Shown: positions 1 through 8,414 of the stretch, in pieces | How positions within the stretch are numbered: the stretch's first letter is position 1 | Layout of the letters: every line of letters begins with the position of its first letter | Assembly (NCBI RefSeq): GCF_001612615.1 | Contig: NZ_BDAU01000028.1 | Span: 62,001-126,000 of the forward strand | DNA: 64,000 nucleotides | Direction: 5' to 3' | Origin: Nocardia amikacinitolerans NBRC 108937 | GTDB lineage: Bacteria; Actinomycetota; Actinomycetes; Mycobacteriales; Mycobacteriaceae | Translations under genes and position numbers: made by a program | Notes under the pieces: model-generated | The model's input: the letters and a program-made list of their open reading frames with translations, nothing else | Told to the model about the DNA's origin: nothing | Databases searched by the model: none

Positions 1-842
1 GCGGCCAGCGTCGCCTTGGCGACCAGCGCCAGCGGCGTGAGCGTCAGTCCCGCAAAGGATTTGGTGGTGCGCAGGTGGTCGAGCAGTTCCATCGACGCGG
101 TGCAGTCGATGGTGACGAAGACACTGGCCTGCGGAATCGTCCGCGCGCTCGCCACCATGGCCGCCGCGGTGCGCTTGCGTATGCCGGTGATCGGCGCCCG
201 CTCCTCGCGCACCGCCGGACGGATCACGCCGGCGTTCGGCTCGGTCACCGGCGGCGCGGGGCGGTTCGCGGGCGTGATGTCTGTTGTGGGAGCGGCGGTT
301 CGGGGTTGCGAGACGGGCACGGCGCCGCGCACGTCGTCGACCGTCACCGCCCCGTCCGGGCCGGAGCCCGCGACGAACCACAGGTCGATGCCGAGTTCCT
401 TGGCCAGTTTGCGGGCGGGGGGCGTGGCCGCGGCGCGTCCCTCCGGCGCGGGCCTGCGTCGCCTCGACTCGGCTTCGCCTTCCGGTCCGTAACCGACGAG
501 CACCGACGTGCGGCCGTTGCCTTCCGAGGGTGGCGTCTCGTCGGCTGGGGTCGACGACGGGACCGGCCCCGGTCCGGCGGCGGGCGGCGACTCCACCCGC
601 ACCCGAATCAGCGGCGCGCCCACCTCGACCGTCTCCCCCGGCTGGGCGAGCAACTCCTCGACCCGTCCCGCGAACGGCGAGGGCAACGCCACAACGGCCT
701 TGGCGGTCTCGACCTCAGCGATCGTCTGATTCAGCTCGACGCTGTCGCCGACGCCCACCGACCAGGACACCACTTCGGCCTCGGCGAGTCCCTCCCCGAG
801 ATCCGGGAGCCGGAATTCCAGAACGTGGCCGTCGTCTTCCAC
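1..842 (-). CDS. bkdC: Dihydrolipoamide acyltransferase (E2) of a branched-chain 2-oxoacid dehydrogenase, partial
   Basis: E2 core of a 2-oxoacid dehydrogenase complex; it moves the acyl group from E1 to CoA through a swinging lipoyl arm. A GTG at 842 preceded by an AGAGG-like site opens a lipoyl domain (residues about 5-80) with the lipoylated lysine in ETAKAVV. A Pro/Ala-rich linker follows, then an E3-binding domain (about 140-170, ARKLAKELGIDL) and the start of the acyltransferase domain (ITGIRKRTAAAM). The gene runs off the left edge, so the catalytic HxxxDG motif is not visible. It lies 27 bp behind E1beta and closes the three-gene operon. In M. tuberculosis the equivalent set (Rv2497c-Rv2495c) is a branched-chain keto acid dehydrogenase; pyruvate specificity cannot be excluded from sequence alone. 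Confidence 0.9.
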   Translation of the reverse strand, partial: MEDDGHVLEFRLPDLGEGLAEAEVVSWSVGVGDSVELNQTIAEVETAKAVVALPSPFAGRVEELLAQPGETVEVGAPLIRVRVESPPAAGPGPVPSSTPADETPPSEGNGRTSVLVGYGPEGEAESRRRRPAPEGRAAATPPARKLAKELGIDLWFVAGSGPDGAVTVDDVRGAVPVSQPRTAAPTTDITPANRPAPPVTEPNAGVIRPAVREERAPITGIRKRTAAAMVASARTIPQASVFVTIDCTASMELLDHLRTTKSFAGLTLTPLALVAKATLA

Positions 843-869
843 GGGGCGCCTCTCGGATCGGGTCGGCGG

Positions 870-1844
870 TCAGGCGGCGAGCGAACGGTCGACCGCGGCG
901 AGGATGCGATCGGCGTCGGGCAGGTGGTGCTTCTCGAGCTTAGCCGGGGGGTAGGGGATGTCGAACCCGCCGACGCGCAGCACCGGCGATTCCAGGTGAT
1001 AGAAGCAGCGTTCGGTGATCCGTGCCGCGATCTCGGCGCCGAGCCCCCCGAAGACGGGAGCCTCGTGCACGATGACCAGCCTGCCGGTCTTGTCGACCGA
1101 TTCCTCGATGGTGTCGAAATCGATCGGCGCGAGGCTGCGCAGGTCGATGACCTCGAGCGAATGACCTTCCTCCGCAGCGATTTTCGCCGCCGTGAGCGCG
1201 GTGGCGACGGTGCCTCCGTAGGCGACGAGGGTGGCGTCCGCGCCGGTGCGGCAGACCCGGGCCCGGCCCATCGGCAGCTCCGGCGGTGCGTCGAAGTCGA
1301 CCTCGCCCTTGTCCCAGTAGCGCCGCTTGGGCTCGAAGAAGATGACCGGATCGTCCAGCGCGATCGCTTGGCGCACAAGGTGATACGCGTCGGACGGATT
1401 GCTCGGCGTCACCACACGCAGCCCCGCGGTGTGCGCGAAGTAGGCCTCCGGCGATTCGGAGTGGTGCTCCACCGAACCGATGCCGCCGCCGAACGGGATG
1501 CGAATCGTGATGGGCGCGACCACCTTTCCCTTGGTCCGGTAGTGGATCTTGGCCACCTGGGAGACGATCTGGTCGAACGCCGGATAGACGAACCCGTCGA
1601 ACTGGATCTCGCAGACCGGGCGGTACCCGCGCAGCGCCATGCCGAAAGCCGTTCCGACGATGCCGGATTCGGCCAGCGGGGTGTCGATCACCCGGTTGTT
1701 CCCGAAATCCTTCTGCAGCGTGTCCGTCACCCGGAAGACGCCGCCGAGTTTGCCGATGTCCTCGCCCATGAGCACGACCTTGGGATCGTCCTCCAGCGCC
1801 CGGCGCAGCCCGGTGTTCAGCGCGTTGGCGAAGGTGGTGATCAT
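870..1844 (-). CDS. bkdB: 2-oxoacid dehydrogenase E1 component, beta subunit (branched-chain type)
   Basis: Beta subunit of the thiamine-diphosphate E1 heterotetramer that decarboxylates branched-chain 2-oxoacids. It is 324 aa, normal for the family, starting MITTFANALNTGLRR. It shows the usual VLMGEDIGKLGGVFRVT, GMALRGYRPVCEIQF and PAFDQIVSQVAKIHYR blocks and the C-terminal HEAPVFGGLGAEIAA. The start codon overlaps the E1alpha stop (ATGA), so the two subunits are translationally coupled, as expected for a 1:1 complex. It is cotranscribed with E1alpha upstream and E2 downstream. Confidence 0.93.
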   Translation of the reverse strand: MITTFANALNTGLRRALEDDPKVVLMGEDIGKLGGVFRVTDTLQKDFGNNRVIDTPLAESGIVGTAFGMALRGYRPVCEIQFDGFVYPAFDQIVSQVAKIHYRTKGKVVAPITIRIPFGGGIGSVEHHSESPEAYFAHTAGLRVVTPSNPSDAYHLVRQAIALDDPVIFFEPKRRYWDKGEVDFDAPPELPMGRARVCRTGADATLVAYGGTVATALTAAKIAAEEGHSLEVIDLRSLAPIDFDTIEESVDKTGRLVIVHEAPVFGGLGAEIAARITERCFYHLESPVLRVGGFDIPYPPAKLEKHHLPDADRILAAVDRSLAA

Positions 1845-2953
1845 GGGCGTGCTCCTTCCGGTCGCGCGGAGGACGCGCCGGGATCGCCGGTCAGGTACTC
1901 CGCGTACGCTCGCCGCTGTTCGTCGAGCAGCGAGTGTGGTGTCGCGTAGACGTGGTCGAACAGCTCCATCGGCGCCGGGTCCGGCATCTCGATGGTCGCG
2001 GCGCGCAGCTGTCGCGCGACGTCGTCGGCGTGGGCGGCGACTTGCCGCGCCCAGTCCTCGTCGAACTGCCCCTCCCGCTCCAGCAGCCTGCGCACCCGGT
2101 CGATCGGATCGCGGCGCTTCCACTCCTCGGTCTCGGCCGCGGCGCGGTACCGGGTGGGGTCGTCGGCGGTGGTGTGCGGACCCATCCGATAGGTGAGCGC
2201 CTCGATGAAGGACGGCCCGCCGCCCGAACGCGCCCGCGCCACGGCCTGCCTGGTCACCGCGAGCACGGCGAGCACGTCGTTGCCGTCGACCTGCACGCCG
2301 GGCATGCCGTAGCCGTAGGCGCGGCGCGCGATCGGCGTCGCGCTCTGAATCCGCACGGGGGCGCTGATCGCCCAGTGGTTGTTCTGGCAGAAGAACACCA
2401 CCGGCGCGCTCCAACTCGCGGCGAAGCCGAGCGCCTCGGCGATGTCACCCTGACTCGTCGCGCCGTCGCCGAAGTAGGCGATGGTGGCGATCTCGGCGCC
2501 GTCCAGGTTCGCGGCATAGGCGTATCCGGTGGCGTGCAGGCCCTGCGAGCCGACCACGATGTTCGGGTTGGTCATGTTCACCGCGCCGGGATCCCAGCAG
2601 GAGTGCGCCGCGCCGCGCCACAGCCTGGTGAGCTCGGTGGGGGAAACGCCGCGGCAGTAGGCGACGGCGGCTTCGCGGTAGCTGCAGAACACGTAGTCGT
2701 CGGGGTGCAGCGCGCGCGCCGAACCGACCTGGGCGGCCTCCTGACCGAGCAACGGCGGCCACAATCCCAACTGGCCCTGGCGCTGCAACGCGGTCGCTTC
2801 GACGTCGATGCGGCGACTCACCACCATGTCCTCGTACAGCGCGCGCAGCTGATCCGGGCCGACATCGGCGACGAGTGCCGCGTGCCGACGATCGAGAACG
2901 CGACGGCCATCGGGCTGGATCAACTGCACCGGGTATGTGGGCCGCTCCGCCAT
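1841..2953 (-). CDS. bkdA: 2-oxoacid dehydrogenase E1 component, alpha subunit (branched-chain type)
   Basis: Alpha subunit of E1, which binds thiamine diphosphate. The TPP motif GDGATSQGDIAEAL ending at CQNN is clear, and RMGPHTTADDPTRYR is the family's phosphorylation-loop-like segment. About 370 aa. An ATG six codons further upstream is possible, but it overlaps a perfect AGGAGG placed 9 bp before the ATG at 2953, so the inner start (MAERPTYPVQL) is chosen. This is the first gene of the bkdA-bkdB-bkdC operon. It is divergent from an Lrp-family regulator across about 145 bp, an arrangement typical for amino-acid-responsive control of branched-chain keto acid catabolism. Confidence 0.93.
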   Translation of the reverse strand: MAERPTYPVQLIQPDGRRVLDRRHAALVADVGPDQLRALYEDMVVSRRIDVEATALQRQGQLGLWPPLLGQEAAQVGSARALHPDDYVFCSYREAAVAYCRGVSPTELTRLWRGAAHSCWDPGAVNMTNPNIVVGSQGLHATGYAYAANLDGAEIATIAYFGDGATSQGDIAEALGFAASWSAPVVFFCQNNHWAISAPVRIQSATPIARRAYGYGMPGVQVDGNDVLAVLAVTRQAVARARSGGGPSFIEALTYRMGPHTTADDPTRYRAAAETEEWKRRDPIDRVRRLLEREGQFDEDWARQVAAHADDVARQLRAATIEMPDPAPMELFDHVYATPHSLLDEQRRAYAEYLTGDPGASSARPEGARP

Positions 2954-3098
2954 GACCGCTCGCCTCCTCATCCTGTGCCGAGCGCGATATGTGTCCTATC
3001 TCACAGCATCCACGAGAAAGCGGTCTGCGCAAGTGACCGGTACACCGATGAGCAGAATGCTCAAATCGGGGGGTCGGGATGGTGTCATACTGCGTTGT

Positions 3099-3593
3099 AT
3101 GTCCAGTAAGGAACCCGTCGACGCCACGTTGGACGCCACCGACGCTCGCCTGTTGCTGGAGCTGGTCGCCAATCCGAGGGCGACGGGCGTGGAGCTGGCG
3201 AACCGACTCGGGCTGTCCCGCAACACCGTGCAGGCGCGGCTGTCTCGCTGGGAGGCCAGCGGGGTGCTCGGCAGTTTCGAGCGGCGGGTACAGCCGAGAG
3301 CGCTCGGCTATCCGCTCGCCGCGTTCGTCGCGGTGGTCGTCGATCAGCACCAATTGGATTCGGTGGTGGACGAACTCGCCGAAGTGCCCGAGGTCACCGA
3401 GGTGTGCGGCATGACCGGACTCACCGATCTCACCGTCCGCGTCGTCGCCCAGGACGCCGACGACCTGTATCGAATCGCCGGACAGATACTGAAGATTCCC
3501 GGCGTGGAGCGGACCAACATGGCGCTGGTGATGCGCGAGCTGGTGGGGCCGCGGACCGCGCCGTTGCTCGATCGGCTGGCCGGGTCGAGCTGA
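3099..3593 (+). CDS. Lrp/AsnC family transcriptional regulator, probable regulator of bkdABC
   Basis: A 164-aa regulator with an N-terminal winged HTH (about residues 12-60, LANRLGLSRNTVQARLSRWE) and a C-terminal RAM/ACT ligand-binding domain (VTEVCGMTGLTDLTVRV). The start at 3099 has no Shine-Dalgarno, but CATACT lies 7 bp upstream, so a leaderless transcript is likely. Such proteins form octamers and sense amino acids. Its divergent position next to bkdA suggests it controls branched-chain keto acid dehydrogenase expression; that link is inference from context. A second Lrp protein, of different type, occurs near 58.5 kb. Confidence 0.85.
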   Translation: MSSKEPVDATLDATDARLLLELVANPRATGVELANRLGLSRNTVQARLSRWEASGVLGSFERRVQPRALGYPLAAFVAVVVDQHQLDSVVDELAEVPEVTEVCGMTGLTDLTVRVVAQDADDLYRIAGQILKIPGVERTNMALVMRELVGPRTAPLLDRLAGSS

Positions 3594-3619
3594 ATCACCG
3601 TGCCCGTTACTGTGCGGGT

Positions 3620-4423
3620 ATGGAGATTTCGGGCAAGGTCGCGATCGTCACGGGTGCGGGAGCGGGTATCGGTGCGGCGCTGGCGCGGCGGCTTGCCGAG
3701 CGCGGAGCGCGGGTCGTGGTCGCCGACCTGGACGGGGAGTCGGCCGCCGTGGTCGCGGAATCCATTGGTGCGCAGGCGGTATCGGTGGGCGGCGATGTCT
3801 CCGACGAGAAGGTCGTGCAGACCATGATCGATCGCGCCGAGGCCGAATTCGGGCCGGTGGACTTGTATTTCGCCAACGCGGGCATCGGCGGCGGTCCCGG
3901 ACTGGAAAGCACCGACGAGCAGTGGTCGGCCGCGCTGGAGGTGAACGTGCTCGCGCACGTGCGCGCCGCTCGGCTGCTCGTCCCGGGGTGGGCGGCGCGC
4001 GGCGAGGGATACTTCGTCGTCACCGCGTCGGCGGCGGGCCTGCTGACCCAGATCGGCTCGGCGCCGTACTCGGTCACCAAACACGCCGCGGTCGGCTTCG
4101 CCGAATGGCTCTCGGTCACCTACGGGGACAACGGGATTCGGGTCAGCTGCGTGTGCCCGATGGGCGTCGACACCAAGCTGCTACACGGCGATCTGATCCC
4201 CGGCGACGAGGCGGCCGCCGCGATGGCGATCAAGGCGGTCACGTCCGCGGGCGCCGTTCTCTCGCCCGAAGAGGTCGCCGACGTGGTCTTGGCCGGAATC
4301 GAGGCCGAACAGTTCCTCATCCTCCCGCACCCGGAGGTGCTGGAGATGTACCGCCGCAAGGGCGCCGACTACGACCGCTGGCTGGCTGGCATGCGCCGGT
4401 TCCAGAACGCGCTACGCGGGTAG
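3620..4423 (+). CDS. Short-chain dehydrogenase/reductase (SDR)
   Basis: A 267-aa classical SDR with the NAD(P)-binding motif TGAGAGIGAAL, the structural NAG, a serine in VVTASAAG and the catalytic YSVTK. Asp in VVADLDGE after beta-2 favours NAD(H). The substrate cannot be told. It starts 26 bp after the Lrp gene, and TACTGT sits 6 bp before the ATG with no ribosome binding site, so it may have its own leaderless transcript. It is convergent with the thioesterase gene, whose end lies 16 bp away. Confidence 0.85.
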   Translation: MEISGKVAIVTGAGAGIGAALARRLAERGARVVVADLDGESAAVVAESIGAQAVSVGGDVSDEKVVQTMIDRAEAEFGPVDLYFANAGIGGGPGLESTDEQWSAALEVNVLAHVRAARLLVPGWAARGEGYFVVTASAAGLLTQIGSAPYSVTKHAAVGFAEWLSVTYGDNGIRVSCVCPMGVDTKLLHGDLIPGDEAAAAMAIKAVTSAGAVLSPEEVADVVLAGIEAEQFLILPHPEVLEMYRRKGADYDRWLAGMRRFQNALRG

Positions 4424-4439
4424 CGAGGCGGAGGAACCG

Positions 4440-4862
4440 TCAGTCGGTGACGAGTTCGGCGGCGGCGGTGCGAATGACCTCGGGGATCTCGACCGGCTTG
4501 CGTGTCTCGGAGTCCACGTAGACGTGCACGAAGACGCCCGTGGCCGCGAGCTCGAGCGAACCGTCGGCGTCGCGGAAGATCGCCAGGTCGTAGGTGATGC
4601 TGGAGCGGCCGAGCCGGGATATCCGCAGGCCCACCTGCAGCTGGTCCGGGAAGCTGATCGAGCCGAGGTACTGGCAGGAGGTCTGCGCGACAACGCCGAG
4701 CGCGGGCAGCTCCCTGATGTCGGTGCCCGTCGCGTGCATCAACCAGGCGTTCACCGCGGTGTCGAAATACGAGTAGTACGTCACGTTGTTCACGTGGCCG
4801 TAGTGGTCGTTGTCCGCCCACCGGGTCGGCATCGGCCAGAGCACGGGATACTGCTGCGTCAC
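4440..4862 (-). CDS. Acyl-CoA thioesterase, 4HBT (hot-dog) family
   Basis: A 140-aa single hot-dog-fold thioesterase of the 4-hydroxybenzoyl-CoA thioesterase/YbgC type. The active-site region WADNDHYGHVNN carries the usual Asp followed by HVNN at the start of the long helix. It hydrolyses acyl-CoA thioesters; chain length is unknown. The start is GTG at 4862, overlapping the stop of the upstream AraC-type regulator by 4 bp (GTGA), so the two are translationally coupled. The pairing may mean the regulator acts on a lipid or aldehyde response, but nothing in the sequence proves this. Confidence 0.82.
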   Translation of the reverse strand: MTQQYPVLWPMPTRWADNDHYGHVNNVTYYSYFDTAVNAWLMHATGTDIRELPALGVVAQTSCQYLGSISFPDQLQVGLRISRLGRSSITYDLAIFRDADGSLELAATGVFVHVYVDSETRKPVEIPEVIRTAAAELVTD

Positions 4863-5860
4863 CCGGCCGACGATAGCTCAGCGGGAGCGGCGCCCTGCCG
4901 GTGGTCGCGGGGACTGACGCCGAAGTGGCGCTTGAAGGCGGCGCTGAGCGCGAAGGCCGAACCGTAGCCCACCTGACGCGCGATGGCCTCGATGGTGGCG
5001 TCCGACTCCTGGAGCAGGTCGGCGGCCAGCGCGAGGCGCCATTCGGTGAGGAAGGCCATCGGCGGCTCGCCGACCAGGTCGGTGAACCGCCGGGCCAGCG
5101 CGGCACGCGAGACGCCCACCGCCTCGGCCAGGCTCGCGACGGTCCAGCCGTGCGCGGGATTGTGCTGGAGCAGGCGCAGGGCCTTGCCGACCAGCGGATC
5201 GCTATAGGCGTGGTACCAGGCGGGTGCGTCGTTGCGGGCGAACCAGGCGCGCAGTGCGGCGATCAGCACCAGGTCGAGGAGGCGGTCGAGCACCGCGCCC
5301 TGGGCCGGCTGATCCTTGGTCGCCTCGTCGGCGAGGATGTCGAGCAGGCGGCTGTCGAAATCGCCGTGCGGCAGCACCGCGATCGGCGGCAGAGCGCGCA
5401 GCAACCGCTGACTCGCCGCGCCGGCGGACTCGTAGGTGCCGGTGACCATCATGGTCGCGCCCTCGGGATCGGTTCCCCACTGGCGCACGCCGAGACTCAG
5501 TGTCTCGCAAAGGATCTCACCGTCGGGAGTCTTCGTGACCTGGCCGGGGTGGATGATGATCTGCGGCGGCGTCGCCGGATCGTCCGCGACGGTGTAGGGA
5601 TGCGGGCCGCGGAAGATGGCGACGTCGCCCGCGTGCAGTTGGCGCGGCTCGCTCTTGGCCGAAACCTTGTTCCCCTGAACAGAATTCGACTTGCTGTCCG
5701 GCACGATCCACGCGGTGCCTCGGATCATCGAGAGCACGGTGAGCGGCGCCTCGTCCTGGATGCGCAACGACCACGGCGGATCAAGCAGCGAACACATCAG
5801 GAACGCACCCCTGGCGCGTGGGCCTTCGAGCAGACTGGCGAGCGCATCCACGTCTTCCAC
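4859..5860 (-). CDS. AraC family transcriptional regulator with N-terminal cupin
   Basis: About 333 aa. The N-terminal half (LRIQDEAPLTVLSMIRG, then GDVAIFRGPHPYTVAD) is the cupin-like ligand domain seen in AraC regulators paired with small oxidoreductases. The C-terminal 100 residues hold two HTH motifs (WTVASLAEAVGVSRAALARR and TIEAIARQVGYGSAFALSAA). The start is uncertain: GTG at 5860 (VEDVDALAS) or GTG at 5851 fit better than the far upstream ATGs. It is divergent from an NmrA-type reductase with only about 70 bp between them, so it probably controls that gene as well as its own. Confidence 0.85.
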   Translation of the reverse strand: MEDVDALASLLEGPRARGAFLMCSLLDPPWSLRIQDEAPLTVLSMIRGTAWIVPDSKSNSVQGNKVSAKSEPRQLHAGDVAIFRGPHPYTVADDPATPPQIIIHPGQVTKTPDGEILCETLSLGVRQWGTDPEGATMMVTGTYESAGAASQRLLRALPPIAVLPHGDFDSRLLDILADEATKDQPAQGAVLDRLLDLVLIAALRAWFARNDAPAWYHAYSDPLVGKALRLLQHNPAHGWTVASLAEAVGVSRAALARRFTDLVGEPPMAFLTEWRLALAADLLQESDATIEAIARQVGYGSAFALSAAFKRHFGVSPRDHRQGAAPAELSSAG

Positions 5861-5932
5861 ACTAGACGCACACGCATGGTTATAAGCGGCTGAACTATGT
5901 TTCGTCTCGGCTCCGGGCGGTGTACTCGAAGC

Positions 5933-6790
5933 ATGAACAACAACGACAGCCGACAGCCCCTCGTCCTCGTCACCGGCGGCACCGGAAAGACCGGCTCCCG
6001 GGTCGCGGCCCGACTCCTGGCGGGCGGTCACGCCGTCCGCATCGGTTCCCGTTCCGCGGAGATTCCGTTCGACTGGACCGACCGCGCCACCTGGGGACCG
6101 GCGCTCGCCGATGTGGACGCCGTCTACCTGGCTTACCAGCCGGATCTCGCCGCGCCGGGGGCGCCGGACGTCATCCGGGCGTTCGCGGCGGCCGCGAAGA
6201 CCGCCGGTGTGGGCAAGCTGGTGCTGCTGTCCGGGCGCGGGGAACCGGAGGCGCTCGAGTGCGAGCGGATCGTGCGCGAATCCGGGTCGGCATGGACCGT
6301 GGTGCGCTCCGCCTTCTTCGCGCAGAACTTCAGCGAGGGCGCGTTCGTGGACTACATCCTGTCCGGAACGGTCGCACTGCCCAACGGCGACGTGCCCGAA
6401 CCGTTCGTGCACGCCGACGACATCGCCGATGTGGCGGTCGCCGCGCTGACCGAGCCGGGGCACGACGGCGAGATCTACGAACTCACCGGGCCGCGGGCGC
6501 TGTCCTTCGTCGAGGCGACCGCCGAGATCGCGAAGGCCACCGGGCGCGATATCCGGTTCATCCCGATCAGCCGCACGGAATTCGTAGCCGGGCTCACCGA
6601 GTACCAGGTACCGGCCGACGAGGTCAGCCTGCTCGACTACCTGTTCGGCACCATCCTCGACGGGCGGAACTCCCCCACCACGGATGGTGTGCGGCGGGCG
6701 CTCGGGAGGGAGGCCAAGGACTTCGGTGCGTACGTCGCGGAGACGGCGGAAACCGGGGCGTGGGCCGTGGAGGAGGTCGCTGTGCGCTGA
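5933..6790 (+). CDS. NmrA/NAD(P)H-binding reductase family protein
   Basis: A 285-aa atypical SDR. The Rossmann motif VLVTGGTGKTGSRVAARLL is at the N terminus. A family-typical PFVHADDIADVAVAAL occurs in the middle and a C-terminal EYQVPADEVSLL substrate region follows. Members resemble NAD(P)H:quinone oxidoreductase 2 and NmrA and often act as redox sensors or small-molecule reductases. The start is MNNNDSRQP at 5933, because 12 upstream codons lack family similarity. Divergent pairing with an AraC-family gene is common for these reductases. Confidence 0.83.
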   Translation: MNNNDSRQPLVLVTGGTGKTGSRVAARLLAGGHAVRIGSRSAEIPFDWTDRATWGPALADVDAVYLAYQPDLAAPGAPDVIRAFAAAAKTAGVGKLVLLSGRGEPEALECERIVRESGSAWTVVRSAFFAQNFSEGAFVDYILSGTVALPNGDVPEPFVHADDIADVAVAALTEPGHDGEIYELTGPRALSFVEATAEIAKATGRDIRFIPISRTEFVAGLTEYQVPADEVSLLDYLFGTILDGRNSPTTDGVRRALGREAKDFGAYVAETAETGAWAVEEVAVR

Positions 6791-7118
6791 GGGCACGGTT
6801 CGGGTCCGTCACAACGACCCGCCCCTTGAAGCCGATGCGAAGGAGGACATCCCAATAGTGATGACGGGCAATGCAATTCGGACAGGAAGGGCTACGACTC
6901 GACCAATGCCGGTCGACGCGATCCGCTCGTTCGACGTGGAATAGCGGATGCGGTCCAACTGTTGAACTTGTCAGAAGTGGAATGTGCCCACCCGCGGGCG
7001 TGGAGCTCAACGGCGCGCTCCACGCGACCGGACCAGCCCGGGCCGACGATGTCCCGAACCGGCCCCGCGGGTGGTTGCCGAGGGAGTCGGTAGCCCGCCC
7101 GATACTCCATCGGCAGGA
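6791..7118. other. Intergenic stretch without a recognisable gene
   Basis: 328 bp between the NmrA-type gene and the end of the MFS gene. I see no ORF with coding character, no RNA gene and no strong hairpin. Part of it (about 6850-6990) is less GC-rich than the flanks, which could mark old insertion debris, but nothing is recognisable. Confidence 0.5.
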
Positions 7119-8366
7119 TCAGCGAGCGTCGTCTGTGGCCCTGCTGTCGCGGTGTACCTCGACCGCGGCCGGGGCGACGACGCCCGCCTTCCAGCAGCAG
7201 AGGAGCACCGCGACGAGTGGGACGAGCATGGCGGCGGTGAGCGGGACGAGTTCGGTGAGCCAGCCGATGACGGCGGGCCCCGCGAGTAGACCGAAGTAGC
7301 CGAGGCCGAAGACGCGGGACATGTCGGTTGCGGCGGTGCCGGTGCCGAGATTGCCTGCGGCGGTGAATATCTGGGGCACGCTGCCGGACAGGCCGAGGCC
7401 GCAGAGCGCCCAGCCGACGAGGGTCAGCGGTGTCAAGGGCGACAGCATGATGGTGCCGAGGCCGAGGGCGGCGAGCAGCGTTCCGTAGCGAACCACGGCG
7501 ACCCGGCCGAACGCGCCGCTGACGCGATCGGCGGCGAAGCGACCCGCGGTCATGGTCACGGAGAACGCGCCGAACGCCAGCGCGGCGGTGGCTTCGTCGA
7601 CGCCGAGGTGCTCGCGCATCTGCAGGGTGCTCCAGTCGGCGGCGACTCCTTCCGCGAGCAGCACGGCGAACGCGATGGCGGCCAGCGCGAGCACCTTGCG
7701 CCCGTGCCCGGGTTCCGGCACCTCGGCCGCGGCCTCGGTGTGCGCCGGGCCGATGACTTCCGAGCTGGGCGGTTCGGGTCGCCGAGGCGCGGCGGGATCG
7801 ACCAGCAGACGCGGCACGCTCGCGACGACAAGCGCGACACAAGCCGCCGAGGCCAAAACGAGCGTCACCCGCACGTCCCAGCCCGCGCGGAGCGCGGCGG
7901 CGCCGAGCAGGGAGCCGAGCAGTCCGCCGCCGGAGAACAGGGCGTGGAACGCCGACATGATCGGACGCCCGTAGGCCCGCTCGACCTGCACCGCCTGGGC
8001 GTTCATCGAGACGTCCAGCGCGCCGTTGCCGAAGCCGAAACAGGCCAGCGCCGCCGCCAGCCACACCGGACCGGTCGCGAACCCCGGTCCGAGCACGGCT
8101 ATCGAGGCGATGAGCGCGGCCGCACCCACCAGCCGCCTGCTGCCGAACCGGTCGGCGAGCGGGCCCGCGATACGCATGCCGACAATGCCCGCGCCCGCCA
8201 TGAGCAGGATGAACATCCCCAGCGTCGAGTGCGAGACGCCCGTCCGATCGGTGATCACCGGAATGTGCACGACCCACATCGCCAGCAGGACACCGTTCAA
8301 CCCGAATACCGTGAACACCGCGCCCCGCGCCGCGCGTGTTCGACCATCGACCGTTTTGGCTGGCAC
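7119..8366 (-). CDS. MFS transporter
   Basis: A 415-aa major facilitator protein with about 12 hydrophobic segments, the loop 2-3 motif AGPLADRFGSRR and a long central loop (RLLVDPAAPRRPEPPSSEV) between the two six-helix halves. The segments FGFGNGALDVSMNAQAVQVE and MSAFHALFSGGG are typical of the YbjJ/sugar-like exporter branch of MFS. The substrate is unknown. GTG at 8366 has TACCGT 7 bp upstream and no ribosome binding site, suggesting leaderless expression. Confidence 0.86.
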   Translation of the reverse strand: MPAKTVDGRTRAARGAVFTVFGLNGVLLAMWVVHIPVITDRTGVSHSTLGMFILLMAGAGIVGMRIAGPLADRFGSRRLVGAAALIASIAVLGPGFATGPVWLAAALACFGFGNGALDVSMNAQAVQVERAYGRPIMSAFHALFSGGGLLGSLLGAAALRAGWDVRVTLVLASAACVALVVASVPRLLVDPAAPRRPEPPSSEVIGPAHTEAAAEVPEPGHGRKVLALAAIAFAVLLAEGVAADWSTLQMREHLGVDEATAALAFGAFSVTMTAGRFAADRVSGAFGRVAVVRYGTLLAALGLGTIMLSPLTPLTLVGWALCGLGLSGSVPQIFTAAGNLGTGTAATDMSRVFGLGYFGLLAGPAVIGWLTELVPLTAAMLVPLVAVLLCCWKAGVVAPAAVEVHRDSRATDDAR

Positions 8367-8414
8367 CAGTTCGACGGTACCGGCTGCGGTCGAGCGGATA
8401 CCGCCGACAACCGA

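Noticed and set aside
75..1949. 624-residue open frame on the plus strand across the bkd operon
   Set aside because: Antisense shadow produced by high GC. The minus-strand frames encode recognisable E2, E1beta and E1alpha with motifs.
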